Shown: positions 1-6,762, counted from the first letter of the stretch. The stretch is DNA of 9,056 nucleotides from Persicitalea sp038242095 (GCA_038242095.1 JBBSSJ010000197.1:1-9056), one strand, 5' to 3'. Notes: a model not told the origin generated them from the sequence alone. Numbers and translations are program-made.

Positions 1-534
1 CCCGAGCATGTGGCAATCGTGGCCGGTAAGCGCTACTTCCCCAACGATGGTTGGGAAATGTACGACACAATGGAAGCGACTTTCCGCTTTCCGGGTGATA
101 AAATAATTCAGTGGCAGGGCCAAAGCCGCAACGGCTACAACACCTATGGCAGCGACCGGGGTACCTTGATTTTCGGCACCGAGGGCAATGTGTACGTTGA
201 CCGGAACGGTTATAAGCTCTACGACCGCAACGGCAAAATGATTAAAAGCAACGATTCCAAAGGCAACGAAGCGGGCACGGCCCTGGGCGGCGGCGGTGAC
301 ATGACCACGCTTCACGTCGTCAACTTCTTCGATGCCGTGCGCGGTACCGTTAAGCAGAATTCACCCATTGCCGAAGGTGCCAAGAGTGTGCATCTGTGCC
401 ACTTAGCCAACATTGCCTATCGCACGGGCGGACAGCCGCTCGACGTGGACCCCAACAATGGCAAGATCATGGACAAAAAAGCCATGAAGTACTGGGACCG
501 GGAATACCAGCCAGGTTGGGAGCCAAAGTTATAG
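1..534 (+). CDS. Gfo/Idh/MocA-family oxidoreductase, 3' part only
   Basis: The reading frame is open from base 1 and ends at TAG (532-534), so 177 C-terminal residues are visible and the start lies outside the window. Members of this family are NAD(P)-dependent oxidoreductases acting on sugars, cyclitols and related polyols. The Rossmann dinucleotide-binding half would be upstream and cannot be seen. What is visible is the alpha/beta substrate-binding half: a sheet segment around visible residues 20-45 (EATFRFPGDKIIQWQ), a glycine-rich GTLIFGTEG stretch, and the ending typical of secreted-type bacterial members, with HVVNFFDAVRG near 105-115 followed by HLCHLANIAYRTG at about 131-143. Substrate cannot be told. 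The internal ATG and GTG codons near the left edge are not the real start, because the frame continues upstream. The gene is convergent with the ene-reductase at 615-1724. The family call is confident; the specific function is unknown. Confidence 0.85.
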   Translation, partial: PEHVAIVAGKRYFPNDGWEMYDTMEATFRFPGDKIIQWQGQSRNGYNTYGSDRGTLIFGTEGNVYVDRNGYKLYDRNGKMIKSNDSKGNEAGTALGGGGDMTTLHVVNFFDAVRGTVKQNSPIAEGAKSVHLCHLANIAYRTGGQPLDVDPNNGKIMDKKAMKYWDREYQPGWEPKL

Positions 535-540
535 AATAGA

Positions 541-604
541 GGAGGAAAGGAAAAAGGGAGGAAAGGATGAAAGGTTATCAAAAACCATTCTCCTTTCCCC
601 CTTT
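541..604. terminator. Purine-rich inverted repeat between convergent genes, possible bidirectional terminator
   Basis: A left arm at 553-567 (AAAGGG, one bulged A, GGAAAGGA) can pair with a right arm at 591-604 (TCCTTTCC then CCCTTT), with a 23-nt loop. The left arm overlaps two direct copies of GGAGGAAAGGA at 541-551 and 557-567. Its position between two stop codons facing each other (534 and 615) fits a shared transcription end. Neither side has a clean T-tract directly after the stem, so it is not a textbook intrinsic terminator. It may instead be a degenerate intergenic repeat. Confidence 0.4.
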
Positions 605-614
605 CTACTCTCAA

Positions 615-1724
615 TTATACCTTCTCTGCCTCCACCGTCGCGTAATCCGTGAAGCCTTTTTCGCCGGGCGTGTAAAACGTGTCTTTGTCCCAATCGGCCA
701 TCGGCAGGTTGTTGGCGAAGCGCTCTACCAAATCAGGATTCGAGACGTATAGCTTGCCGAACGATACCAAGTCGGCGTCGCCGCGCTCGATGACAGCGTT
801 GCCTTTTTCCTGATCGAACCCGCTGTTGATCATCAACGTACCTTTGTAGATCGGCCGGTAGCGTTTGGCGATATGGGGCTCGGCGTACGAAATCTCCGAT
901 ACATCGGTGAAGGGTTCGGACAAATGCAGATACGCCAGATCGTAGTCGTTGAGCTTTCCGATAATGTAGTCGAAAGTCGGAATGGTTTCTTCGTCCATCA
1001 TCATCCCGAAAACGCCGTTGAGCGACGGGTTCAGCCGCACACCAATTTTTCCCTCGGGAATTTCCTTCTTCACCGCTTCCAGCACGTCAAACAGAAAACG
1101 CGCCCGCTTCTCGATGCTACCGCCATACGCATCCGTCCGGTGGTTGGAGGTACCATTGAAAAATTGGTGGAAGAGGTAACCGTTGGAAGCATGAATCTCG
1201 ACGCCATCAAAGCCCGCCGCTACAGCATTTTTAGCCGCATTGGCAAAATCCAGGATGGTCTGCTCGATGTCCTCCAAAGTCATGGCTTGGGGCGTGACGG
1301 TATCCTTGAACCCCTGTGGCGTAAACGCCTTGGAGTCGGGATTGAGCGCCGAGGGAGCCAAAGGCAACGTACCGTCGTGAAAATCGGGGTGCGAGATGCG
1401 GCCCACGTGCCACAGTTGAATGAAAATTTTGCCGCCATCCTCATGAACCATATGGGTCACTTTCCTCCAGCCTGCCACCTGCGCGTCGGTATGGATGCCC
1501 GGCGTGTTGATGTAGCCCACGGCTTGCTCCGATACCTGAGAGCCCTCCGTGATGATGAGTCCGGCGCTGGCGCGCTGCTGGTAGTACACGCCCTGCAAAT
1601 CAGCGGTAGGTACTTTCCCGTCGTTATCGGCACGGCTCCGGGTCATGGGGGCCATCACCACGCGGTTGCGAAGGGACAGGTTTTTGCTGGTATAAGGCTG
1701 CAATAGAGGTTGTTCGTTGTTCAT
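615..1724 (-). CDS. Old Yellow Enzyme-family alkene reductase (NADH:flavin oxidoreductase)
   Basis: A 369-residue cytoplasmic FMN enzyme, about the usual length for classical OYE / N-ethylmaleimide reductase proteins. These take hydride from NAD(P)H and reduce activated C=C bonds in enals, enones, maleimides or nitro compounds. Visible motifs in order: APMTRSR at 25-31 (FMN site), QLWHVGR at 103-109, EIHASNGYLFHQFFN at 176-190 with the substrate-binding pair H178/N181 and the proton donor Y183, GVRLNPS at 228-234, and FGKLYVSNPDL at 322-332 for the FMN phosphate. The H/N pair is like OYE1 and morphinone reductase rather than the H/H pair of PETN reductase. The start is set at ATG 1722-1724 because MNNEQPLLQPY matches the usual N-terminus. 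The frame stays open to an ATG at 1797-1799, but those extra 25 residues are coded by a hairpin-bearing leader. No Shine-Dalgarno is seen. The physiological substrate is unknown; related genes often respond to electrophiles. Confidence 0.93.
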   Translation of the reverse strand: MNNEQPLLQPYTSKNLSLRNRVVMAPMTRSRADNDGKVPTADLQGVYYQQRASAGLIITEGSQVSEQAVGYINTPGIHTDAQVAGWRKVTHMVHEDGGKIFIQLWHVGRISHPDFHDGTLPLAPSALNPDSKAFTPQGFKDTVTPQAMTLEDIEQTILDFANAAKNAVAAGFDGVEIHASNGYLFHQFFNGTSNHRTDAYGGSIEKRARFLFDVLEAVKKEIPEGKIGVRLNPSLNGVFGMMMDEETIPTFDYIIGKLNDYDLAYLHLSEPFTDVSEISYAEPHIAKRYRPIYKGTLMINSGFDQEKGNAVIERGDADLVSFGKLYVSNPDLVERFANNLPMADWDKDTFYTPGEKGFTDYATVEAEKV

Positions 1725-1756
1725 ACTTTGTGAGTAGTTGCTTTTTATGGATAAAT

Positions 1757-1786
1757 AAAAAAGCGCTTCCGAAGCAGGAGCGCTTT
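1757..1786 (-). terminator. Terminator-like hairpin in the 5' leader of the ene-reductase
   Basis: Perfect 8-bp arms AAAGCGCT (1760-1767) and AGCGCTTT (1779-1786) extend by two G:C pairs around one bulged T, giving a loop of about 6 nt. Read on the minus strand the stem runs into six T residues (1762-1757) and then a further T-rich stretch. That polarity is right for an intrinsic terminator of minus-strand transcription. It sits 36-62 bp upstream of the ene-reductase start and not at a gene end. It could act as an attenuator, or the near-palindromic AGCGCT copies could be a repressor operator. The sequence alone cannot decide. Confidence 0.5.
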
Positions 1787-1801
1787 CACATGATTCCACA
1801 T

Positions 1802-1833
1802 AACAACTACCTCACCGGAACGAATGTTCCAAA
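1802..1833 (-). promoter_or_regulatory. Candidate ene-reductase promoter overlapped by a dyad
   Basis: On the minus strand a TTTG (1833-1830) is followed after 20 bp by TAGTTGTT (1809-1802), a partial match (4 of 6 fixed positions) to the Bacteroidota -7 element TAnnTTTG. A perfect dyad GGAAC-GAAT-GTTCC (1817-1830) lies in the spacer, where a bound repressor would block RNA polymerase. The -7 match is weak, so this is a candidate only. If used, transcription would start upstream of the hairpin at 1760-1786. Confidence 0.25.
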
Positions 1834-1986
1834 AAATCAGTGAGCCCTATTGAGGGTGCAATTTTTTCTTAATTTTATCTCAAAATCTTTGCTTGCTCGT
1901 CCTCCTAACCAGAATACACATAATGTAGCCAATAGCTATGAGCTTAGTTATACCAACATTTGACTTGGGAATCTCCACCGCCGGAA

Positions 1987-2017
1987 TTTGATAATTGCCT
2001 TTGCCCCGCTATCTTTC
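1987..2017 (+). promoter_or_regulatory. Candidate NAD kinase promoter
   Basis: TTTG at 1987-1990 is followed after 19 bp by TATCTTTC at 2010-2017, which matches the Bacteroidota consensus TTTG-N19-TAnnTTTG in all but the last base. A transcript starting a few bases downstream would have a leader of roughly 30 nt before the ATG at 2052. It would begin downstream of the alternative upstream ATG at 1995, which supports the shorter protein start. Confidence 0.4.
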
Positions 2018-2051
2018 GACAACCTTTCGCCGCCCAACCCCTACCTGCCGC

Positions 2052-2927
2052 ATGAAAATCGCCGTGCACGGACGCTCCTTCTCAGAATCAGCCCGTCCCT
2101 ACATCCAGTCGATGTTCGACGAAATACGGGCCCGCCAGGTCGAGACGCAGCTTTACCTGCCGTTTCGGGAGTTTCTGGATGCGATGGGCGTGGCGCACTA
2201 TTCCGAACTGACCTACACCTCCGCCGACGACCTGTTCGATGCCCGACTCATCGCCAGCCTGGGTGGGGACGGTACTTTGCTGGAAGCGGTTTCGCTGGTA
2301 GGCGCGCGGCAAATTCCCGTCGTGGGCATCAATGTGGGACGGCTGGGATTTCTGGCGACAGTGTCGCCCGAGCGTATCGCCGACATGATCGAGGCCCTCA
2401 AAGAAGGCCAATACCAAATCGACGAGCGGTCGATGCTTTTTACCGAATCAGATACGGACGTATTTGACGGACAGAGTTTTGGCTTAAATGATTTCACGAT
2501 CACCAAAACCGATACGTCCTCGATGATTACGGTGCATTCCTACCTCAACGGGGAATTCCTGAACTCGTACTGGGCCGACGGGCTGATCGTCTCGACGCCG
2601 ACGGGTTCGACGGGCTACTCGCTCAGTTGCGGCGGTCCGGTGCTGGTACCCAACGCACAGAACTTCATCCTGACACCCGTGAGCCCGCACAACCTCAACG
2701 TTCGGCCGCTCGTGGTGGAAGACACCGCCGTGCTGGCTTTTGAGGTTAAAAGTCGCAGTAACAACTTTATGGTTTCGCTCGATTCACGCTCCCATGTCGT
2801 GGACTCTTCGGTGCGTTTCACGGTACGCAAAGCCCCTTTCGCGGCCCGGCTCATCAAAATGCTGGAAGATAATTTTTTCAATACCCTCCGCAGTAAATTA
2901 TCGTGGGGATTGGATATGCGGAATTGA
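2052..2927 (+). CDS. nadK: NAD kinase
   Basis: A 291-residue cytoplasmic enzyme that phosphorylates NAD+ to NADP+ with ATP or polyphosphate, the only route to NADP. Motifs: the GGDGT signature at 71-75 with catalytic D73, GINVGRLGFLA at 92-102, LND at 145-147 where many homologues have NE, the long glycine-rich block DGLIVSTPTGSTGYS at 176-190 running on to SCGGP (192-196), and PHNLNVRPLVV at 212-222. Length is normal. The start is ATG 2052-2054, giving MKIAVHGRSF, the N-terminus normal for Bacteroidota NadK. The frame is also open from an ATG at 1995, but those 19 residues are proline/arginine-rich and upstream of the likely transcription start. The gene ends 4 bp before the stop of the opposing surface-protein gene, with no room for a separate terminator. 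It is divergent from the ene-reductase. The identification is secure. Confidence 0.96.
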   Translation: MKIAVHGRSFSESARPYIQSMFDEIRARQVETQLYLPFREFLDAMGVAHYSELTYTSADDLFDARLIASLGGDGTLLEAVSLVGARQIPVVGINVGRLGFLATVSPERIADMIEALKEGQYQIDERSMLFTESDTDVFDGQSFGLNDFTITKTDTSSMITVHSYLNGEFLNSYWADGLIVSTPTGSTGYSLSCGGPVLVPNAQNFILTPVSPHNLNVRPLVVEDTAVLAFEVKSRSNNFMVSLDSRSHVVDSSVRFTVRKAPFAARLIKMLEDNFFNTLRSKLSWGLDMRN

Positions 2928-2931
2928 GTTT

Positions 2932-5900
2932 CTACTCTAACACCTGTACCCAACCTTTGCAGCGGCTGCCCTGGGGGGTGATTACTTCGTAAAAATAGTT
3001 TCCGTTGGTCGTGCCTTTGCCCCAATTGTTCTGGTAGTCGCTGGCTTTAAAAACTTCCTTTCCCCAACGGTTGAAAACCTGTAAAGAACTACCCGGTAAG
3101 GGTACCACGAACGTATCGTTCTTGCCATCGCCATTGGGCGTGATGACGTTGGCCAGTACCATCGGGGGCGGCGCGTTCAGTGTTTTTGCAACCGTGAGGG
3201 CACAACCTGCCTGGTTGTAAGCCGTGAGCGAGACTACGTATTCACCCGAGCGTTCGTAGGATCGGTCTTTGATGTCGGTACTGGTGGCCATCGGTCCCGC
3301 ACCGACGTTCCACTCGTAGCGAGTCGCCGCGCGGGTGCGGTTAACGAATTGGAATTTCGCGGGCTCGCCGCAGGCCGTTCCTGATTGTACGATGTCGAAA
3401 AGCGGCTCATGGGCGCGGTCGACGGTCACGATAACCTGTTTTTCGGGTTTGCAGCCGTCGGCGTATTGCGCCTGCACGGTGTAGGTCGTCGTAAAGGCGG
3501 GCGACACCGTTACCGCCGGGCCCGTGGTGGGATTGAGCGTGGAGTCGCCTTTCCAAACAAAATTGGTAGCCGCCCCCGAGGCGCGAAGTTCGGCTTTGAC
3601 TCCGGCGCAGACCAGCAATGCGGGCGTCACGTTGAAATCGGGCTTGTTGTTTTCTACCGTGATTCTCACCGTCTTTTTGGGCTTGCAGCCGTCACCGTAT
3701 TCGGCTTCTACGGTGTAAGTCGTCGTGACGGCAGGCGTGGCCGTAACCTTGCCGCCCACGCTGTCGCTGAGCGTCGGGTCGGCCAGCCAGCGGTAGCGGA
3801 GCGCGCCGCCCGACGCGGTCAGCGGGGCCGATTGGCCGGGGCAAATCGTGGCGTCGCTGCCGACCAGGAAGTCCGGCTTGCTATCGTCAATCGTCACTTT
3901 TACCTTTCTATTCACCACACAACCCGAAACCGGGTCTTTCACTTCCACGTTGAACTCGGTCGTCTCCTTCACTTTGACCGTTGGCGTGGCGCTTTTGGGG
4001 TTATCCACGCCCGCGTTGGGCGTCCAGGTGTATTCCGCACCACCCTTCACTGATAAGGGCACGGATGCGTTTTGGCAGACGGTCGTATCGCCCCTGGTCA
4101 CGACATCCAGGCTACCCACTACAATTTTGCGCGTAGCCAAGTCCACTTTCTTGCACGTCAGGCGATTAAAAGCGCGTAGCGTTACGGTGTACTCGCCGGG
4201 TTTGTCAAAAGTATATTCCGACTGAATTTTATCCCGCGAGAAACCGCCCCCGTTCACATCCCAAATGTAATCGACCCCGCCCTGGCTGGTGTTGAGAAAG
4301 TTGAGTTTGAGCGGCACGCAGCCGAAAGTCACGTCTTTTTTAGCACCCTCGTACACGTCGAAGGACGCCTGCAAGCGGTCGATGTCGATTTTGAAAGCCG
4401 CGTTGTTGCAGTTGTTGCTCTGGTTCGTGTTCGACCAGGCTTTCGGCGTCGTCGGAAAGCGGGTGCCCCCGCAGGCGCAAGTGGCGTGGTAGATCACGCC
4501 GTTCTTGTCGAATCGGCTCGTGCCGCCGTCCACGTGGTCGCCTCGGTTGAGCGCCTCGTTGGTCGAACTGACGCTTCCGAAGTAGGTAGCATAGAGCAGC
4601 GACTTCGCCCCGGCTTCCAGAATGGCAATGTAAAAATTGCTGCCATTGGTCGTGGGTTTCAGCGCATCGGGCGTCACAGCCATGCCGAAAGTACTGCTTT
4701 GCAAGTTGTACTCGGTGCCGGTATTGACCGCCCCGCCCCAGCCCGCGATGTAGATGTTGCCGCACTCATTGACCAAAAAGGCCGTGGGCGAAATATCGGG
4801 CGTGCCCCTTTTGGACCCAATAACAGTTGAAAAAATAGTTTTGGCCAAATTAGGATCGAACGCGTGTATAAACTGCCCGCTGTTGGCATCGCTGTACACC
4901 CCTTTCGAAACCGGATAAGCCCCGCGCGACAGCCCGAGTACGTACACATTCCCGGCCGGATCGAGATCGAGCAAATACGCCCCTTCGGCAGCATCGGTGC
5001 CCAAATACGTGACCTGCTGAAACTGCTGATTCTTGAAATGGACAATGTAGGCATCCTCGTCGCCTTTCAGTTTCATTTGATAGGCACCTGTCTGAGCGGG
5101 CAAGTCGCCACTTTTGGTTAGTCCCGTCACGAACACGTCGCCATCGGGCGTGGCCTTGATGGCAAAAGCGGCATCAAAATCGTCACCGCCAAAGTAGGTA
5201 CTCCATTGCAGCGTCGAGAGGTCGGGCGATAGCTGGGAAATGGTACCATCCTGCTTGCCTTTCAATTTGGTTTGGTAGGCATTTTTCAGGGGAAAATTGA
5301 CAGAATTAGAGGAAGATGCTACGAGCACGTTTTCGTTTTTGTCCAAAACAATCTCGCCCCTGAACGTGTCGCCGTAGTTTTTAATCTGTAAACCATCCAC
5401 GCTGCTGAGGGCGTCGTTCCCGCTACCGCCGAGGTAGGTGGAGGCTAGCAACCGCTTGCCGTCGACGCTCAGCCGGGCGATGTACATATCGCTGCCATTG
5501 GTAAGTTCTAAGCCGCTGATGGGCGTTATTTTGGCGCCACCGCCGAATTTTCGCTGAAAAGCACCACCTGTTATGGCAAAATCTGGGGAAGCCGTAGTAC
5601 CATAAATAAACAACTCGCCTCGACTATTGGCGATCAGGCTGTTGGGAATATCGGTATTTTCCCCGCCCAGAAATGTAGAATACAAAAGTGTGGTACCATC
5701 TTTAGTATACTTGATGATGCCCGTATCCACCTCCCCGGCAAATCGGAACTGGAAGGCCCCGGTGGTGATCGGAAACCTGCCGCCAAAGACCGTGCCGCCC
5801 GAGAACAGGTTCCCCTCGGCGTCATAAGTGGCGGTGTGACCCCAGTTGTCAGAGGCCGATCCCGAGTAGGTGGAGAAAATAAGTTCGGGGTCAATGGTGA

Positions 5901-6642
5901 GATCGTGCGCGTGGTCATAATCAGCGGGCAGTACAAAGCGAACTTGCTGCCCTTCCAGTGCGTAGCGGGCGGTTACCTCCTTCGTCCGGCCGTTAATTTC
6001 CTGAAAAGAATAAGGCCGCGCCTCTTTGAAAGGCCCCACGCTGGTTCCGACTTCGAGCTGACCGCTTTCGTTCACTGCTAATCCGTCGGCCCCCAAATAG
6101 TTGAGCCTGATGCGGGAAGCGTCCGCGCCGGTATGGACGATAAACTCGTATTTGATCGTCAGATCATAGGCATAAATCCGGAAGTCGATATTGGGGTACA
6201 TATTTTTATAAAGTACTTCCCCAAAACCCGCCGCTCCGCTCGCCCAGCGGCTGGGATCATTACCAATAAAATAGTTGAATTCGCTGCCATCGGGTTTGAG
6301 TTGCGATATGATGGCCTCGGCATTGCTCCCCTCGAATTGCACCTCCACCCCGTGCGCTTGCACCAGGGCCTCAGGCGTAAAACTTCCCGGGCGAGCGCGG
6401 TCGTCGTTGGGGAGCGGTTTGCCCCCGGCGTGGCGCGCCCAAATCTCACGGCCATCGTAGAGCACGTACACCAGCGATTGTTTTTTCAAGAAAAGAAACC
6501 CGCCGGGAATATCAGCGCGAAAGAGCACTTCTTGCTCCCACTGCCCCTTGTTTTGCACAAACCGCAATCCATCGGCGGCGGCATTTCCTGCAAAACAGAG
6601 CCCAATGATAAGTAGTAAGTAAAATCGTAAAGTTTGCTTCAT
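2932..6642 (-). CDS. Large secreted beta-propeller / PKD / Ig-like protein with type IX secretion sorting domain
   Basis: A 1236-residue protein predicted to cross the inner membrane by Sec and the outer membrane by the type IX secretion system. A type I signal peptide spans 1-23 (hydrophobic YLLLIIGLCFAG, cut after AAA); C16 is not in a proper lipobox. Residues about 25-250 form the conserved domain beginning FVQNKGQWEQEV that usually precedes SBBP repeats (catalogued, as I recall, as DUF7948). Residues 255-755 hold about seven SBBP-type units with STYxGG and DxxGNxYxxG motifs. A PKD domain (about 757-843) has YTFDKPGEYTVTL. Three Ig-like repeats follow (845-1076), then a PKD-like domain (1080-1157, SYERSGEYVVSLTAYN). 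The end, 1162-1236, has NVITPNGDGKNDTF, LQVFNRWGKEVF and NGNYFYEV, diagnostic of the gliding-motility-associated (type B) sorting domain. The start ATG is at 6640-6642; no Shine-Dalgarno is seen. Likely role is at the cell surface in adhesion or polymer binding; no catalytic motif is seen. Confidence 0.93.
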   Translation of the reverse strand: MKQTLRFYLLLIIGLCFAGNAAADGLRFVQNKGQWEQEVLFRADIPGGFLFLKKQSLVYVLYDGREIWARHAGGKPLPNDDRARPGSFTPEALVQAHGVEVQFEGSNAEAIISQLKPDGSEFNYFIGNDPSRWASGAAGFGEVLYKNMYPNIDFRIYAYDLTIKYEFIVHTGADASRIRLNYLGADGLAVNESGQLEVGTSVGPFKEARPYSFQEINGRTKEVTARYALEGQQVRFVLPADYDHAHDLTIDPELIFSTYSGSASDNWGHTATYDAEGNLFSGGTVFGGRFPITTGAFQFRFAGEVDTGIIKYTKDGTTLLYSTFLGGENTDIPNSLIANSRGELFIYGTTASPDFAITGGAFQRKFGGGAKITPISGLELTNGSDMYIARLSVDGKRLLASTYLGGSGNDALSSVDGLQIKNYGDTFRGEIVLDKNENVLVASSSNSVNFPLKNAYQTKLKGKQDGTISQLSPDLSTLQWSTYFGGDDFDAAFAIKATPDGDVFVTGLTKSGDLPAQTGAYQMKLKGDEDAYIVHFKNQQFQQVTYLGTDAAEGAYLLDLDPAGNVYVLGLSRGAYPVSKGVYSDANSGQFIHAFDPNLAKTIFSTVIGSKRGTPDISPTAFLVNECGNIYIAGWGGAVNTGTEYNLQSSTFGMAVTPDALKPTTNGSNFYIAILEAGAKSLLYATYFGSVSSTNEALNRGDHVDGGTSRFDKNGVIYHATCACGGTRFPTTPKAWSNTNQSNNCNNAAFKIDIDRLQASFDVYEGAKKDVTFGCVPLKLNFLNTSQGGVDYIWDVNGGGFSRDKIQSEYTFDKPGEYTVTLRAFNRLTCKKVDLATRKIVVGSLDVVTRGDTTVCQNASVPLSVKGGAEYTWTPNAGVDNPKSATPTVKVKETTEFNVEVKDPVSGCVVNRKVKVTIDDSKPDFLVGSDATICPGQSAPLTASGGALRYRWLADPTLSDSVGGKVTATPAVTTTYTVEAEYGDGCKPKKTVRITVENNKPDFNVTPALLVCAGVKAELRASGAATNFVWKGDSTLNPTTGPAVTVSPAFTTTYTVQAQYADGCKPEKQVIVTVDRAHEPLFDIVQSGTACGEPAKFQFVNRTRAATRYEWNVGAGPMATSTDIKDRSYERSGEYVVSLTAYNQAGCALTVAKTLNAPPPMVLANVITPNGDGKNDTFVVPLPGSSLQVFNRWGKEVFKASDYQNNWGKGTTNGNYFYEVITPQGSRCKGWVQVLE
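2935..3159 (-). other. Type IX secretion system type B C-terminal sorting domain
   Basis: These codons specify the last 75 residues (1162-1236) of the large surface protein. The pattern VITPNGDGKNDTF, then VFNRWGKEVF, then W-x-G and GNYFYEV, ending in a short strand after a cysteine (C1228), is the gliding-motility-associated C-terminal domain. In Bacteroidota it directs cargo through the type IX translocon to the surface or the medium. The secretion machinery itself is not in this window. Confidence 0.9.
3415..4110 (-). repeat. Three tandem Ig-like domain repeats within the surface protein
   Basis: Repeat 1 covers residues 845-920, repeat 2 922-998 and repeat 3 999-1076, about 76-78 residues each. 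Each has an early cysteine (TVCQ, TICPG, LVCAG), a central W, a TxxFNVEV or TTTYTVxAxY strand and a late cysteine (SGC, DGCKP), followed by a VxVTV strand. Repeats 2 and 3 are clearly closer to each other than to repeat 1, sharing TTTYTV and DGCKP at DNA level too (around 3430-3520 and 3660-3750), which suggests a more recent duplication. The cysteine pairs may form disulphides outside the cell. Confidence 0.8.
4378..5880 (-). repeat. Seven SBBP-type units, probable seven-bladed beta-propeller
   Basis: Within the surface protein, units begin near residues 255 (FSTYSGS), 319 (LLYSTFLGG), 398 (LLASTYLGG), 478 (LQWSTYFGG), 542 (QQVTYLGTD), 602 (TIFSTVIGS) and 682 (LLYATYFGS). Most carry a later D/N-xx-GN/GD-[VLI]-[FY] strand and a P-x-[TKS]-x-[GA]-[AV][FY] turn. 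Seven units fit a closed seven-bladed propeller. The last unit has an extra cysteine cluster, HATCACGG, near 719-726. The fold is inferred from motif spacing. Confidence 0.7.
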
Positions 6643-6658
6643 GTATTTTTTTAAGATA

Positions 6659-6762
6659 TAGGATTTTGGATGTTAGACGTTGGACCGGTTTAACGGCGTG
6701 GTTTAATTTTAGAAATCAGATTCTAAGTTGATCCAGTCTAAAATCCAATATCCAACGTCCAA
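6659..6762. repeat. Inverted arrays of a degenerate TTGGAnn heptamer
   Basis: On the plus strand 6659-6686 reads as four heptamers (TAGGATT, TTGGATG, TTAGACG, TTGGACC). On the minus strand 6762-6735 reads as four more (TTGGACG, TTGGATA, TTGGATT, TTAGACT). The arrays face each other across 48 bp, whose centre holds a small dyad TTAGAA/TTCTAA (6709-6726). As RNA it could fold into a long imperfect hairpin. It lies after the ABC ATPase stop and 17 bp before the surface-protein start codon, so it could end transcription of the first or shape the leader of the second. It may also be a dispersed intergenic repeat. Confidence 0.6.

Larger units (their letters stand above)
1725..2051. other. Divergent intergenic regulatory region
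   Basis: This 327-bp gap lies between the starts of the ene-reductase (-) and NAD kinase (+). It holds a terminator-like hairpin (1760-1786), a GGAAC/GTTCC dyad (1817-1830) inside a candidate minus-strand promoter, a weak CCCT/AGGG hairpin (1845-1856) followed by a T-run, and a candidate plus-strand promoter (1987-2017). The middle, about 1861-1985, is AT-richer than the flanking genes and shows no convincing gene or RNA. Confidence 0.6.

Noticed and set aside
873..1706. A 277-codon plus-strand open frame opposite the ene-reductase gene
   Set aside because: It is antisense to a clear OYE coding sequence and its translation is arginine/histidine-rich with no recognisable domain, as expected for a shadow frame in GC-rich DNA.
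1725..1799. A 25-residue N-terminal extension of the ene-reductase from the ATG at 1799
   Set aside because: The extension contains the hairpin at 1760-1786, does not resemble OYE N-termini, and the ATG at 1724 gives the standard start. A short leader peptide cannot be excluded.
1845..1870. A CCCT/AGGG mini-hairpin followed by T residues, considered as a plus-strand terminator
   Set aside because: The stem is only 4 bp and no plus-strand gene ends just upstream.
1995..2051. A 19-residue N-terminal extension of NAD kinase
   Set aside because: MKIAVHGRSF at 2052 is the normal Bacteroidota NadK start, and the candidate promoter at 1987-2017 would begin the transcript after 1995.
3385..4053. 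A 222-codon plus-strand open frame inside the surface-protein gene
   Set aside because: It lies opposite the Ig-like repeats, and its repeated-looking segments only mirror those repeats.
6659..6762. A CRISPR array or tRNA in the heptamer-repeat gap
   Set aside because: The units are only 7 bp, have no unique spacers and run in opposite directions; no cloverleaf is visible and no cas gene is nearby.
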